Of a stretch of 6,116 nucleotides of DNA, positions 1 through 6,116 are shown piece after piece (position 1 is the first letter of the stretch; each line of letters opens with the position of its first letter). This DNA comes from an uncultured Prevotellaceae bacterium (GTDB lineage: Bacteria > Bacteroidota > Bacteroidia > Bacteroidales > Bacteroidaceae). Both the position numbers and the translations under genes were made by a program. Under the pieces are notes generated by a model. It saw nothing but the letters and a program-made list of their open reading frames with translations. It was not told the DNA's origin and made no database searches. The stretch lies in assembly GCA_946187025.1 (NCBI GenBank), contig CAMHPM010000107.1, forward strand, positions 1-6,116. The letters run 5' to 3'.

Positions 1-1
1 C

Positions 2-1837
2 ACGATGCGCGGAAAGAGCGAACTCGTGAAAGCCGGCAAGACCGACGACCAGACCGACAGCGGACTGGAACGCAGCTACATCACCGCATGGAGCTACGGC
101 ATAGGTGAGACCTGGACTCTGCTCATCCCCGACGTGATGGGAAGCGCAAGCATACCACTCTCTGAAAACCCTACAGCCATGAAAAAGGCCGACCCGCAAC
201 TAAGCCAGGGCGGCATCTACGGAGCATTCACCCAATACTGGGGCGACCAGCCGGGAACAAGCGGACCGGTGTATGTAGGTGCACTGGTATGTATGCTCTT
301 CATCCTCTCGCTCATCATCCTGCCACGAAACAGCGCACTGAAGTGGGCACTGCTCATCGCAACCATCATGAGCATACTGCTGTCGTGGGGACGCAACTTC
401 ATGGGCCTCACCGACCTGTTCATCGACTACGTGCCGATGTACTCCAAGTTCCGCACCGTGAGCTCCATACTGGTTGTGGCCGAGTTCACCATTCCATTGC
501 TTGCCATGCTGGGACTCAAGCAGTTTGCAGAGCAGGTGGCCGACCCTGCACGCAGGCCACAGATGCTGCGCGCACTGGCCATCAGCTCGGCACTGACAGT
601 GCTGATATGTGTGGTGTTTGCGATGTATCCAGGCATCATGGGCAGCTTCACATCTGGAGCCGACCAAGCCACCATGGCACGCTATGCCAGCCAAGGAGTG
701 GTGCCAAACGATGCCGCATGGCAGCAGAACGTGATCAACAGCTTCGTACCGATGCGCAAGGCCATGCTCTCGGCCGATGCATGGCGCTCGGCATTCATCA
801 TCCTGCTCGGCACATTCTTCCTCTACCGCATGTACAGAGGCAAGAAGCGCACACTGCTCATACCTAACTACGTATATATCATCGCCATCTGCCTCATCGA
901 CATGTGGCAAGTGAACAAACGCTACCTCAACGACTCGATGTTCGAAGCACCGCGCGTGGCACAGAGCATACAGAAGACCGATATCGACAACTACATCACA
1001 GCACGTTCGGGCGAGGGGCGCGACTACCGTGTGCTCAACCTCGCAGTCAGCACCTTCAACGACAACACTACATCGTTCTTCTACAGCAGTGTGGGCGGAT
1101 ACCATGCCGCCAAGCTGCGCCGCTATCAGGAACTGGTGGAGGAACACATAGCCGCCGAAGTGCCAAAGATATACGAGACACTGAGCCAGGCACCGCTCGA
1201 CTCGGCCTCACTGCTCAGCGGCCCCGGCTATCCGGCCTACAACCTCAAGGCAGCAGGCGGCGAGACAAAATATCCTGTAATCAACATGCTCAACACCCGC
1301 TGGTTCATACTGGCCGGACAAAACGGAGTGCGATTCCCTATCGAGAACAACGCGGCTTTCGGCAACGCATGGTTTGTCGATAACGTGAAATACGTAGATA
1401 ATGCCAACGAAGAAATCGACGCACTCCACACCGAGAACCCACGCCACACGGCAGTCATCGACCGGCAGTTTGAGTCGGCTCTCGACGGATGCCAGCTCAA
1501 TGCAGCAGCAACCGACAGCACACGAACCATACGCCAGACACGACTCATATCCGACGAAGTGGATTACGACGTGAACTCACAGCATGGCGGACTCGTGGTA
1601 TTCTCTGAAATCTACTACCCAGGCTGGACCGCCACCATCGACGGCAAGCCGGCCACAATCGTCCGTGCCGACTATGTGCTGCGAGCCATGTATGTGCCGG
1701 CCGGCAAGCACCAGATTCACATGGAGTTCCATCCACAGACAGTGAAGACCACCGAAACCATCGCTACAGTGGCATTCTATGTACTGCTGCTCATCATCGC
1801 TGCCGCTGCATTTGTGGGATGGAAGAAAAAGAAATAA
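2..1837 (+). CDS. YfhO family integral membrane protein (5' partial)
   Basis: This is the C-terminal 611 residues of a YfhO-type polytopic membrane protein. The frame is open to the left edge, so the ATG at base 5 is taken as an internal methionine (in the family-typical MRGKSEL stretch). Numbering from that Met, hydrophobic membrane segments lie near residues 89-106, 111-128, 151-171, 188-208, 261-275 and 284-300. A large soluble domain (about 301-580) follows, then a last membrane helix at 584-605 and a basic KKKK tail. Family signatures in the soluble part are SVGGYHAAKLRRYQ (362-375), the FRTV stretch (149-152) and YYPGW (537-541) in an Ig-like end domain. In Firmicutes, YfhO proteins work with a CsbB-type glycosyltransferase in glycosylating cell-wall polymers; the role in Bacteroidales is not established, so an envelope-glycan function is inference. 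It converges on holB and has no same-strand partner visible. Family assignment is firm; substrate is unknown. Confidence 0.9.
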   Translation, partial: TMRGKSELVKAGKTDDQTDSGLERSYITAWSYGIGETWTLLIPDVMGSASIPLSENPTAMKKADPQLSQGGIYGAFTQYWGDQPGTSGPVYVGALVCMLFILSLIILPRNSALKWALLIATIMSILLSWGRNFMGLTDLFIDYVPMYSKFRTVSSILVVAEFTIPLLAMLGLKQFAEQVADPARRPQMLRALAISSALTVLICVVFAMYPGIMGSFTSGADQATMARYASQGVVPNDAAWQQNVINSFVPMRKAMLSADAWRSAFIILLGTFFLYRMYRGKKRTLLIPNYVYIIAICLIDMWQVNKRYLNDSMFEAPRVAQSIQKTDIDNYITARSGEGRDYRVLNLAVSTFNDNTTSFFYSSVGGYHAAKLRRYQELVEEHIAAEVPKIYETLSQAPLDSASLLSGPGYPAYNLKAAGGETKYPVINMLNTRWFILAGQNGVRFPIENNAAFGNAWFVDNVKYVDNANEEIDALHTENPRHTAVIDRQFESALDGCQLNAAATDSTRTIRQTRLISDEVDYDVNSQHGGLVVFSEIYYPGWTATIDGKPATIVRADYVLRAMYVPAGKHQIHMEFHPQTVKTTETIATVAFYVLLLIIAAAAFVGWKKKK

Positions 1838-1876
1838 GCTATATGTGACCAACAGGTTTACCACCAGCCATTACGT

Positions 1877-1924
1877 ATTTACCGTTTGCCGCCTGCATCA
1901 ACATGTAAGCGACAAACGGTAAAT
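1877..1924. terminator. Inverted repeat between convergent genes, probable bidirectional terminator
   Basis: A perfect 12-bp inverted repeat pairs ATTTACCGTTTG (1877-1888) with CAAACGGTAAAT (1913-1924). After one mismatch, three more pairs (1890-1892 with 1909-1911) extend it, leaving a 16-nt loop. It sits 39 bp after the YfhO stop and 37 bp after the holB stop on the other strand, the usual place for a shared terminator. There is no strong T tract directly after the stem on either strand, only AT-rich stem ends. A separate run of eight T on the minus strand (1951-1958) follows the holB stop but has no clear GC stem before it. The structure is seen directly; termination is inferred. Confidence 0.6.
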
Positions 1925-1961
1925 CTGTTATTGACAAATCTGCAATCAGTAAAAAAAACTG

Positions 1962-3071
1962 CTACCGGTTCTTGATGAGCACAATCATCTTGAGAGCGAA
2001 GTCGAAGAAGACAATCTTTGCGTTTCCGTTCTGAGCAATGTCGCGATAGCAGAGCTGCAGCTCGTCCATGATGCCTATCACGTTGCGCTCGTTGATGAAT
2101 GGGGCAAACCTGACAGCAAACTCTGCCTCGTCGCTGCTCATGTAGTTGAGGTCGGGGTTGTGGAAGTTGTAGATGAAGTTCTCGCGAATCATGCGCTGGC
2201 AGTAGCTGAGGAATCGTTTCTGCCGCTCGCGCCCCATGCCTGCCACTTCTTCGCTCCATAGTTTCATCTCGCGCACCTTGCGTGCATAGCTGAGCCGCAT
2301 GAGACTCTTGAAGAGTTCGAGGAAGTGTTCGGCCTCGCTGTTGTCGGTTATCTGGCGTATGGCCGCACACATGTTGCCGTAGCTGGTGCGTGCAATGCCG
2401 CCAGCCAACTGCGGGTCGATGCTATACTTGCCTACCAGCGTCTGCTCTATGTCCGACTGGGTGAGCGGCGGCACCTCCACCGTCTGGCAGCGGCTGCGTA
2501 CGGTTGTGAGCAACTGTTCGGGATGTTCGCTCACCATGATGAACACCGTCTTCTGCGGTGGTTCTTCGAGCAGTTTGAGCAACTTGTTGGCACACTCGGC
2601 ATTCATCTTCTCGGGCAGCCATATGATGACAACCTTGTATCCGCCCTGATTGGCCTTGAGGCTGAGTTTGCGGATGAGAGCCTCGCTCTCCTCCACGTAT
2701 ATGGTGAGTTGCTGGTTGTCGGCTCCGATGGCTTCCATCCATTCGTTGTAGCCGAAATAAGGCGAACTCAGCACCATGTCGCGCCACTGACGCACGAAGG
2801 TGTCGCATGGTGTTGGTTTCGAATCCTTCTTAAACACGGGGAAGGAGAAGTGCATGTCGGGGTGTTGCAGGCGCGACGTCATGGCCGGAGCCTGCAGCAG
2901 GCGGTCGGCTATGGCCAGCGCAAGCGAATAGGCACCGTTGCCCTCGGGCCCTGAAAGCAGGAGCGCATGTGGCAGGCGGTCGGTTTCGATTTCGTGCAGC
3001 AGACGTTGCTTCACATCGTCCTGTCCTATTATGTCGTTGAAATCCATGTCGGTCGATGTGTTTTTTATCAT
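1962..3071 (-). CDS. holB: DNA polymerase III clamp loader, delta-prime subunit
   Basis: This encodes a 369-residue delta-prime subunit of the clamp loader, the cytoplasmic AAA+ complex that opens and places the sliding clamp on primed DNA. The N-terminal AAA+ region opens with FNDIIGQ (11-17) and LPHALLLSGPEGNGA (33-47). The P-loop lacks the lysine (A47 in its place), as expected for this non-hydrolysing subunit. Other landmarks are KLLKLLEEPP (163-172), with TVFIMVSEHPEQLL after it, and the SRC arginine-finger motif at 193-195. The C-terminal collar domain is about residues 210-369. The cysteine cluster normally found between the P-loop helix and HPD is missing here (see findings). The ATG at 3071 shares its A with the metF stop (TAATG), suggesting translational coupling. 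An internal ATG at 3047, giving MDFNDIIGQ, fits the usual family N-terminus equally well. The gene is expressed from the metF promoter, as no separate promoter is visible. Confidence 0.93.
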   Translation of the reverse strand: MIKNTSTDMDFNDIIGQDDVKQRLLHEIETDRLPHALLLSGPEGNGAYSLALAIADRLLQAPAMTSRLQHPDMHFSFPVFKKDSKPTPCDTFVRQWRDMVLSSPYFGYNEWMEAIGADNQQLTIYVEESEALIRKLSLKANQGGYKVVIIWLPEKMNAECANKLLKLLEEPPQKTVFIMVSEHPEQLLTTVRSRCQTVEVPPLTQSDIEQTLVGKYSIDPQLAGGIARTSYGNMCAAIRQITDNSEAEHFLELFKSLMRLSYARKVREMKLWSEEVAGMGRERQKRFLSYCQRMIRENFIYNFHNPDLNYMSSDEAEFAVRFAPFINERNVIGIMDELQLCYRDIAQNGNAKIVFFDFALKMIVLIKNR

Positions 3072-3982
3072 TACAATTGTTTCAGGATAGCCTGAATGCT
3101 GTCGGTAGCCGAAACTGTGTAGAAGTGTAACGACGGCACACCAGCCTTCAGCAACTCGCGGCACTGAGCCACACCCCACTCTATGCCCAGCTGTGCCACC
3201 TTCTCGTCGGAGTCGAGACGGCGTGCCTCGTCGGCCAGTGCCTGGGGTATATCGACATGGAATGTTTTCGGAACCACGGTGAGCTGGCTGCGTTTCACCA
3301 GCGGCTTGATGCCCGGGATGATTGGTATGGTGATGCCTGCAGCGCGGGCACGTGCCACAAAGTCGAAATACTTCTGGTTGTCGAAAAACAGCTGAGTGAC
3401 TGCATAGCTGGCACCACGGTCCTGTTTCTGGCGCAATATCTGTATGTCGAAATCGAGGTTCGGAGCCTCTTCGTGTTTCTCGGGATAGGCAGCTACCCCG
3501 TATGTGAACGGCTGCCCCTTCACCTTGATGGGCGAGCCGTCGATGAAAAAGCCTTCGTTAAACTGGTTGACATGGTCGATGAGCTGGAGCGCATGAGAGT
3601 AGCCGCCTTTTTCGGGACGGAACTGCTTGTCGTCGAGAGCCTTGTCGCCACGCAGGAGGAAGATGTCGTGGAGGCCGAGAAACTGGAGGTCGAGCAGCAT
3701 GTATTCGATGTCTTCGGCCGTGAATCCGGAGCAGACGAGGTGGGGAATCACCTTTATATTATATTTCTGCATAATGGCACTGGCCACGGCAATGGTTCCC
3801 GGACGGCGGCGGAGGCGGTCGCGGCGGAACGTGCCGTCGGCTTGCTCGGTATATACAAACTCGCTGCGGTGGGTGGTTATGTTGATATAACTCGGATCAT
3901 ATTCGCGTAGCGTGTCTATGGTGCGGAACAGGTTTGCGGTGCCTGTGCCCTTCAACGGTGGAAGTACTTCGAATGAAAACAT
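3071..3982 (-). CDS. metF: Methylenetetrahydrofolate reductase
   Basis: MetF is a cytoplasmic FAD-dependent TIM-barrel enzyme that reduces 5,10-methylene-THF to 5-methyl-THF, the methyl donor for methionine synthesis. With the ATG at 3982 the protein has 303 residues. Family motifs run in order: FSFEVLPP (2-9, E5 matching the catalytic Glu28 of E. coli MetF), YINITTHRS (32-40), LLRGD (109-113, matching the FAD-contacting Asp120 region), GVAAYPEKH (162-170), TQLFFDN (196-202), IPGIKPL (222-228) and LHFYT (285-289) near the C-terminus. An in-frame TTG at 4012 would add ten residues, but it lies inside the promoter -7 box, so the ATG is preferred. The resulting N-terminus is shorter than usual: many relatives have some 15 residues before FSFE. 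It is first in a two-gene operon with holB. Confidence 0.94.
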   Translation of the reverse strand: MFSFEVLPPLKGTGTANLFRTIDTLREYDPSYINITTHRSEFVYTEQADGTFRRDRLRRRPGTIAVASAIMQKYNIKVIPHLVCSGFTAEDIEYMLLDLQFLGLHDIFLLRGDKALDDKQFRPEKGGYSHALQLIDHVNQFNEGFFIDGSPIKVKGQPFTYGVAAYPEKHEEAPNLDFDIQILRQKQDRGASYAVTQLFFDNQKYFDFVARARAAGITIPIIPGIKPLVKRSQLTVVPKTFHVDIPQALADEARRLDSDEKVAQLGIEWGVAQCRELLKAGVPSLHFYTVSATDSIQAILKQL

Positions 3983-4009
3983 GTCCTCTACATTCTTAAA
4001 AAACAAGTG

Positions 4010-4039
4010 CAAAGATAAGGATTAATTGATAATTGACAA
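4010..4039 (-). promoter_or_regulatory. metF-holB promoter, Bacteroidota type
   Basis: Read on the minus strand, a TTG (4037-4039) is followed after 19 bp by TATCTTTG (4010-4017), an exact match to the TAnnTTTG -7 consensus of the Bacteroidota primary sigma factor. Transcription should start about 4-7 nt further on, near 4003-4006, leaving a leader of roughly 22 nt before the ATG at 3982. The -33 TTG lies within the 7-bp tandem repeats. Confidence 0.8.
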
Positions 4040-4058
4040 TTGAAAAATGACAATTAAT
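4024..4058. repeat. Five 7-bp AT-rich tandem repeats in the divergent promoter region
   Basis: Five consecutive heptamers fill this stretch: AATTGAT, AATTGAC, AATTGAA, AAATGAC, AATTAAT. The block is also bounded by an 8-bp inverted repeat, ATTAATTG (4021-4028) with CAATTAAT (4051-4058). It lies between the metF and rplS promoters and supplies the -33 TTG of metF. It may be a simple slippage-prone repeat, an UP-like AT element or a regulator site; the sequence does not decide. Confidence 0.65.
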
Positions 4059-4134
4059 TGCAACTCGAACATATAAAAAACGGCATCGGACGAAAAAAAA
4101 CACATGTTGAATGCTAATAAATCCCAATTATCGA

Positions 4135-4164
4135 TTGCAGGTTTTCAATTATTTCGTAACTTTG
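4135..4164 (+). promoter_or_regulatory. rplS promoter, Bacteroidota type
   Basis: TTG (4135-4137) is followed after exactly 19 bp by TAACTTTG (4157-4164), a full TAnnTTTG -7 match followed by CACC. The predicted start of transcription is near 4169-4171, about 86 nt before the rplS ATG. Spacing is identical to that of the divergent metF promoter. Confidence 0.85.
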
Positions 4165-4169
4165 CACCC

Positions 4170-4255
4170 GCTTTAGCGAAGCCGCTGTCTGAGGAAGAGT
4201 TACCAGAGAATGCTTCGTTGGAACATACAATAACCGAATTAAACAAAAGAATAGA
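4170..4255 (+). promoter_or_regulatory. Structured 5' leader of rplS, candidate autoregulatory element
   Basis: The predicted untranslated leader folds into an 11-pair helix, 4172-4182 with 4212-4222. Its core is AGCGAAGC (4175-4182) pairing with GCTTCGTT (4212-4219), including G-U pairs in the outer part. The 29-nt apical region can form a smaller TCTG/CAGA stem (4188-4191 with 4204-4207). After the helix comes an unstructured A-rich stretch leading to the ATG, as is usual for Bacteroidota start sites without a Shine-Dalgarno. Ribosomal-protein leaders that bind their own product, including ones for L19, are known in other bacteria; that this is one is inference. Confidence 0.5.
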
Positions 4256-4624
4256 ATGGATTTGATTAAGATTGCCGAAGAAGCATTTGCAACCGGCAAA
4301 GAGTTCCCTAAGTTCAAAGCAGGTGACACCATCACAGTTGCTTACAAGATTATCGAAGGTTCGAAAGAGCGTATCCAGCTCTATCGTGGAGTAGTTATCA
4401 AGATTTCGGGCGAAGGCCAGAAGAAGCGTTTCACAGTTCGCAAGATGTCGGGCACAATAGGTGTTGAGCGTATCTTCCCTATCGAGTCGCCAAACATCGA
4501 CAGCATCACTATCAACAAGGTTGGTAAGGTGCGCCGCGCCAAGCTCTACTACCTCCGCAACCTCACAGGTAAGAAGGCTCGTATCAAGGAAAAACTCGTT
4601 CGCAAGAACGTGGTCGAGGACTAA
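4256..4624 (+). CDS. rplS: 50S ribosomal protein L19
   Basis: A complete 122-residue L19, a small basic protein of the large ribosomal subunit located at the interface with the small subunit. Recognisable parts in order are FKAGDTITVAYKI (20-32), ERIQLYRGVVI (38-48), the FTVRKMSGTIGVERIFP stretch (59-75), SPNIDSI (78-84) and the closing GKVRRAKLYYLRNLTGKKARIKEK region (90 on). Length and order match the family. The ATG follows an A-rich leader and no competing start fits. It has its own promoter and is followed by a hairpin terminator about 50 bp downstream, so it appears monocistronic; the usual partner genes rpsP, rimM and trmD are not beside it. No irregularity is seen. Confidence 0.98.
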   Translation: MDLIKIAEEAFATGKEFPKFKAGDTITVAYKIIEGSKERIQLYRGVVIKISGEGQKKRFTVRKMSGTIGVERIFPIESPNIDSITINKVGKVRRAKLYYLRNLTGKKARIKEKLVRKNVVED

Positions 4625-4676
4625 ACACCCCACCGGCACGCTTTTTCCACAAAGAGCTGCAACAATACACAAATGC

Positions 4677-4710
4677 AAAGGATGCATCCATCATACAGGG
4701 TGCATCCTTT
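4677..4710. terminator. Hairpin terminator after rplS, probably bidirectional
   Basis: A 10-bp stem, AAAGGATGCA (4677-4686) with TGCATCCTTT (4701-4710), is extended inward by three further pairs (4687-4689 with 4698-4700), leaving an 8-nt loop. On the plus strand TGTTGTATT follows and on the minus strand TTTGCATTTG, so each side has a T-rich tail. An outer 6-bp pairing, AATACA (4664-4669) with TGTATT (4714-4719), could stabilise it. It lies between the convergent rplS and glycoside hydrolase genes. Confidence 0.8.
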
Positions 4711-4733
4711 TGTTGTATTCACGGTCGGCTCGC

Positions 4734-4824
4734 TACGAGTGCGCACTCGCAGGGCCGAGACTCCGCACTCGCAGGGGCATGAGTGCGCACTCGCGGGGCC
4801 GAGACTGCGCACTCGTAAAAATGG
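4734..4824. repeat. Four 22-bp GC-rich palindromic tandem repeats with flanking inverted repeat
   Basis: The heptamer GCACTCG recurs at 4743, 4765, 4787 and 4809, exactly 22 bp apart. Units run 4737-4758, 4759-4780, 4781-4802 and 4803-4824, the last decaying after CTCG. Units 1 and 3 contain the perfect palindrome GAGTGCGCACTC, while units 2 and 4 carry GACTCCGCACTC and GACTGCGCACTC, giving a 44-bp higher-order pattern. The array is bracketed by a perfect 12-bp inverted repeat, TACGAGTGCGCA (4734-4745) and TGCGCACTCGTA (4806-4817). It ends only a few bases past the stop of the downstream minus-strand gene and is much more GC-rich than the sequence just before it. No open frame through it resembles a protein. 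Confidence 0.85.
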
Positions 4825-4829
4825 GGACG

Positions 4830-6116
4830 TCAGCGTATGAACTCAATCTCGACAATGCGCAGTGCCTGCAGCTTGGCAGCCGGGGTCTTGGATATGGCAT
4901 CGAGCTCGTTGGCTGGGCCACCTGCCACCTCGGTGATGTTCTGGAAGCGGGCGGCCTCGGGGTCGTCGAAGTTGGGTGCCGAGAGGCGCGCCGTGTTGCG
5001 GTCGATGGAGCGCAGAGTGAATTTCTGGGCATTCACGGCTTTGGAAAGTGTGAGATGCACATAACCTAAGGAGGTAGGTGTGATGCCTCGCCACACAACG
5101 ATGTCGCCCCCGGCTGTGTGGGCCACCACCTCGATGGCATAGTTGGTGCTGCGCCATCCTGAGAGCTTCAGGCAGATGTCGGTCACGGGCGCCGACTGGG
5201 CGAGGGTGTAGGTCACTGATGTGCCGCCGCGCCACTCGCTGAGTTCGTTGTCGTCGTAGCTCATGACCACATTTTCGTCGTTAGTGTCGGCCGTGGCCGA
5301 TGCGATAGCTATGCCGGTGTGTGTCTGCACAAAAGTGGGCTGGCCAAGTTGCTTGTTCGGTACGGCAACTGGTTGTGGAGCTGAAAGTGTCGGTTTGTGA
5401 GTCTTGAGGTTGAGGACTTGTGATGCCAGTCCCTCTGCCTCGGCCTTGAGTGTGACGGCTCCTGCCTTGGTGGTGCTGCGGAGCAACACGCGGTTCACTC
5501 CACACTCGACAGGCAGTGTCTGGCTTAGAATGTAGTTGTCGGGGCCCTGGGCTATGCCTCCGCGCCACTCGGCCGGGCCGTCGAGGGTGAAGCTGACGGG
5601 ACGATTGTCGAGCGGACAGCGACGTCCGTCTTTATCGACCACTTCAAACTCGACGAGCATGAGGTCGGCTCCGTCGGCTTGCCATCCCGCTGGGTTTTCG
5701 ATGGTGGTGAGGCGCAATGCAGCGGGCTCATCGGCTGTGCTGATGCTATGTCGCGAGAGTTCGCGGCCATGGCGGTCGTAGCCCACAGCGGTGAGGGTGC
5801 CGGCTTCCCACTTCACGTTGCGGAACGTGTAGAGGAAGCGGTAGTCGTTCTTGCCGTGTCCGAGGCTGCGGCCGTTGAGGAATAGCTCTACATCGTTTGC
5901 GTTGGAAACTACATAGACAGGCTTACTGACCGTCGCGTCGTAGTTCCAGTGCCCCACGATGTATGTCTGGTTGCAGTCGGCCAGCTGGGCGTTGAGGGGC
6001 GAGCCCTCGGTGTCGTTGGGCTGATCGACCCATCCGTGCCACATGACTTGGTGGGCATAGAATGCATCTTTGGGTATGCGCATAGGGTCGGTCACTCCGC
6101 TGCGACGATAGTTCTC
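4830..6116 (-). CDS. Glycoside hydrolase family 2 protein (beta-galactosidase-like), C-terminal part
   Basis: The frame is open to the right edge, so this is the last 428 residues of a larger protein; the GTG at 6095 is an internal valine. Numbering from the edge, the fragment begins at the end of the catalytic barrel region, with RIPKDAFYAHQVMWHGW (13-29). A beta domain with the family-typical VELFLNGRSLG (76-86) and GTLTAVGYDRHGREL (106-120) follows. An Ig-like domain (about 131-238) contains EWRGGIAQGPDNYILS (183-198) and VECGVNRVLLRST (203-215). A C-terminal galactose-binding-like domain (about 280-428) contains SYDDNELSEWRGG (286-298) and GYVHLTL (351-357). Proteins of this architecture in Bacteroidales are usually exported and cleave glycans; the catalytic residues and signal peptide lie outside the window, so substrate and location are inference. 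No terminator other than the shared hairpin and repeat array is seen. Confidence 0.88.
   Translation of the reverse strand, partial: ENYRRSGVTDPMRIPKDAFYAHQVMWHGWVDQPNDTEGSPLNAQLADCNQTYIVGHWNYDATVSKPVYVVSNANDVELFLNGRSLGHGKNDYRFLYTFRNVKWEAGTLTAVGYDRHGRELSRHSISTADEPAALRLTTIENPAGWQADGADLMLVEFEVVDKDGRRCPLDNRPVSFTLDGPAEWRGGIAQGPDNYILSQTLPVECGVNRVLLRSTTKAGAVTLKAEAEGLASQVLNLKTHKPTLSAPQPVAVPNKQLGQPTFVQTHTGIAIASATADTNDENVVMSYDDNELSEWRGGTSVTYTLAQSAPVTDICLKLSGWRSTNYAIEVVAHTAGGDIVVWRGITPTSLGYVHLTLSKAVNAQKFTLRSIDRNTARLSAPNFDDPEAARFQNITEVAGGPANELDAISKTPAAKLQALRIVEIEFIR

Noticed and set aside
200..1147. Long minus-strand open frame opposite the YfhO gene
   Set aside because: Its product is rich in His and Cys with no recognisable domain, and the opposite strand encodes a clear YfhO protein, so it is a codon-bias shadow.
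1911..1942. Short direct repeats (GACAAA and AAATCTG, each twice) as attachment or insertion-site scars
   Set aside because: They are 6-7 bp in AT-rich sequence with no integrase, transposase or tRNA nearby, so chance is a sufficient explanation.
1947..1961. CAGT-A8-ACTG as an intrinsic terminator for holB
   Set aside because: The stem is only 4-5 bp and AT-rich; the 12-bp inverted repeat at 1877-1924 is the better candidate.
3072..3179. Extended N-terminus of holB starting at 3179
   Set aside because: The added 36 residues overlap the metF coding sequence and do not resemble delta-prime proteins; the start at 3071 or 3047 fits the family.
3257..3910. Plus-strand open frame of 217 codons opposite metF
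   Set aside because: It mirrors metF in antisense, with no family resemblance and no promoter.
4736..4815. CRISPR array
   Set aside because: Units are contiguous with a 22-bp period and no unique spacers lie between them; no cas genes are present.
5066..5078. Strong Shine-Dalgarno-like AAGGAGGT on the plus strand
   Set aside because: It lies antisense inside the glycoside hydrolase gene and no credible plus-strand gene follows it; Bacteroidota also rely little on such sites.

Overview
The window looks like chromosomal DNA from a member of the order Bacteroidales (Bacteroidota). The pointers are two textbook Bacteroidota promoters (TTG, 19 bp, TAnnTTTG), start sites without clear Shine-Dalgarno sequences but with A-rich leaders, a Bacteroidales-type YfhO membrane protein, and the C-terminal part of a long multidomain family 2 glycoside hydrolase typical of gut or rumen polysaccharide degraders. 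GC-rich coding sequence would fit a Muribaculaceae- or Prevotella-like genome, but the genus cannot be fixed from this sequence alone.

Layout. (1) 2-1837, plus strand: the C-terminal 611 residues of a YfhO-family membrane protein, cut by the left edge. (2) 1838-1961: a convergent intergenic region with a 12-bp inverted repeat, probably a bidirectional terminator. (3) 1962-3982, minus strand: a two-gene operon transcribed metF then holB, with the stop of metF and the start of holB sharing one base (TAATG). (4) 3983-4255: a divergent regulatory region with the metF promoter on the minus strand, five 7-bp AT-rich tandem repeats, the rplS promoter on the plus strand, and an approximately 86-nt structured rplS leader. 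(5) 4256-4624, plus strand: rplS (ribosomal protein L19), followed by a strong hairpin terminator. (6) 4734-4824: a compact array of four 22-bp GC-rich palindromic repeats, bracketed by a 12-bp inverted repeat, just past the stop of the next gene. (7) 4830-6116, minus strand: the C-terminal 428 residues of a family 2 glycoside hydrolase, cut by the right edge.

The genes do not form one pathway. metF (one-carbon/methionine), holB (replisome clamp loader) and rplS (ribosome) are housekeeping genes, flanked by an envelope-related membrane protein and a glycan-degrading enzyme. I do not see a new multi-gene system here. The signals most worth a second look are the 22-bp palindromic array, the folded rplS leader, the promoter placement that rules out the longer metF start, and the apparent loss of the zinc module in HolB.
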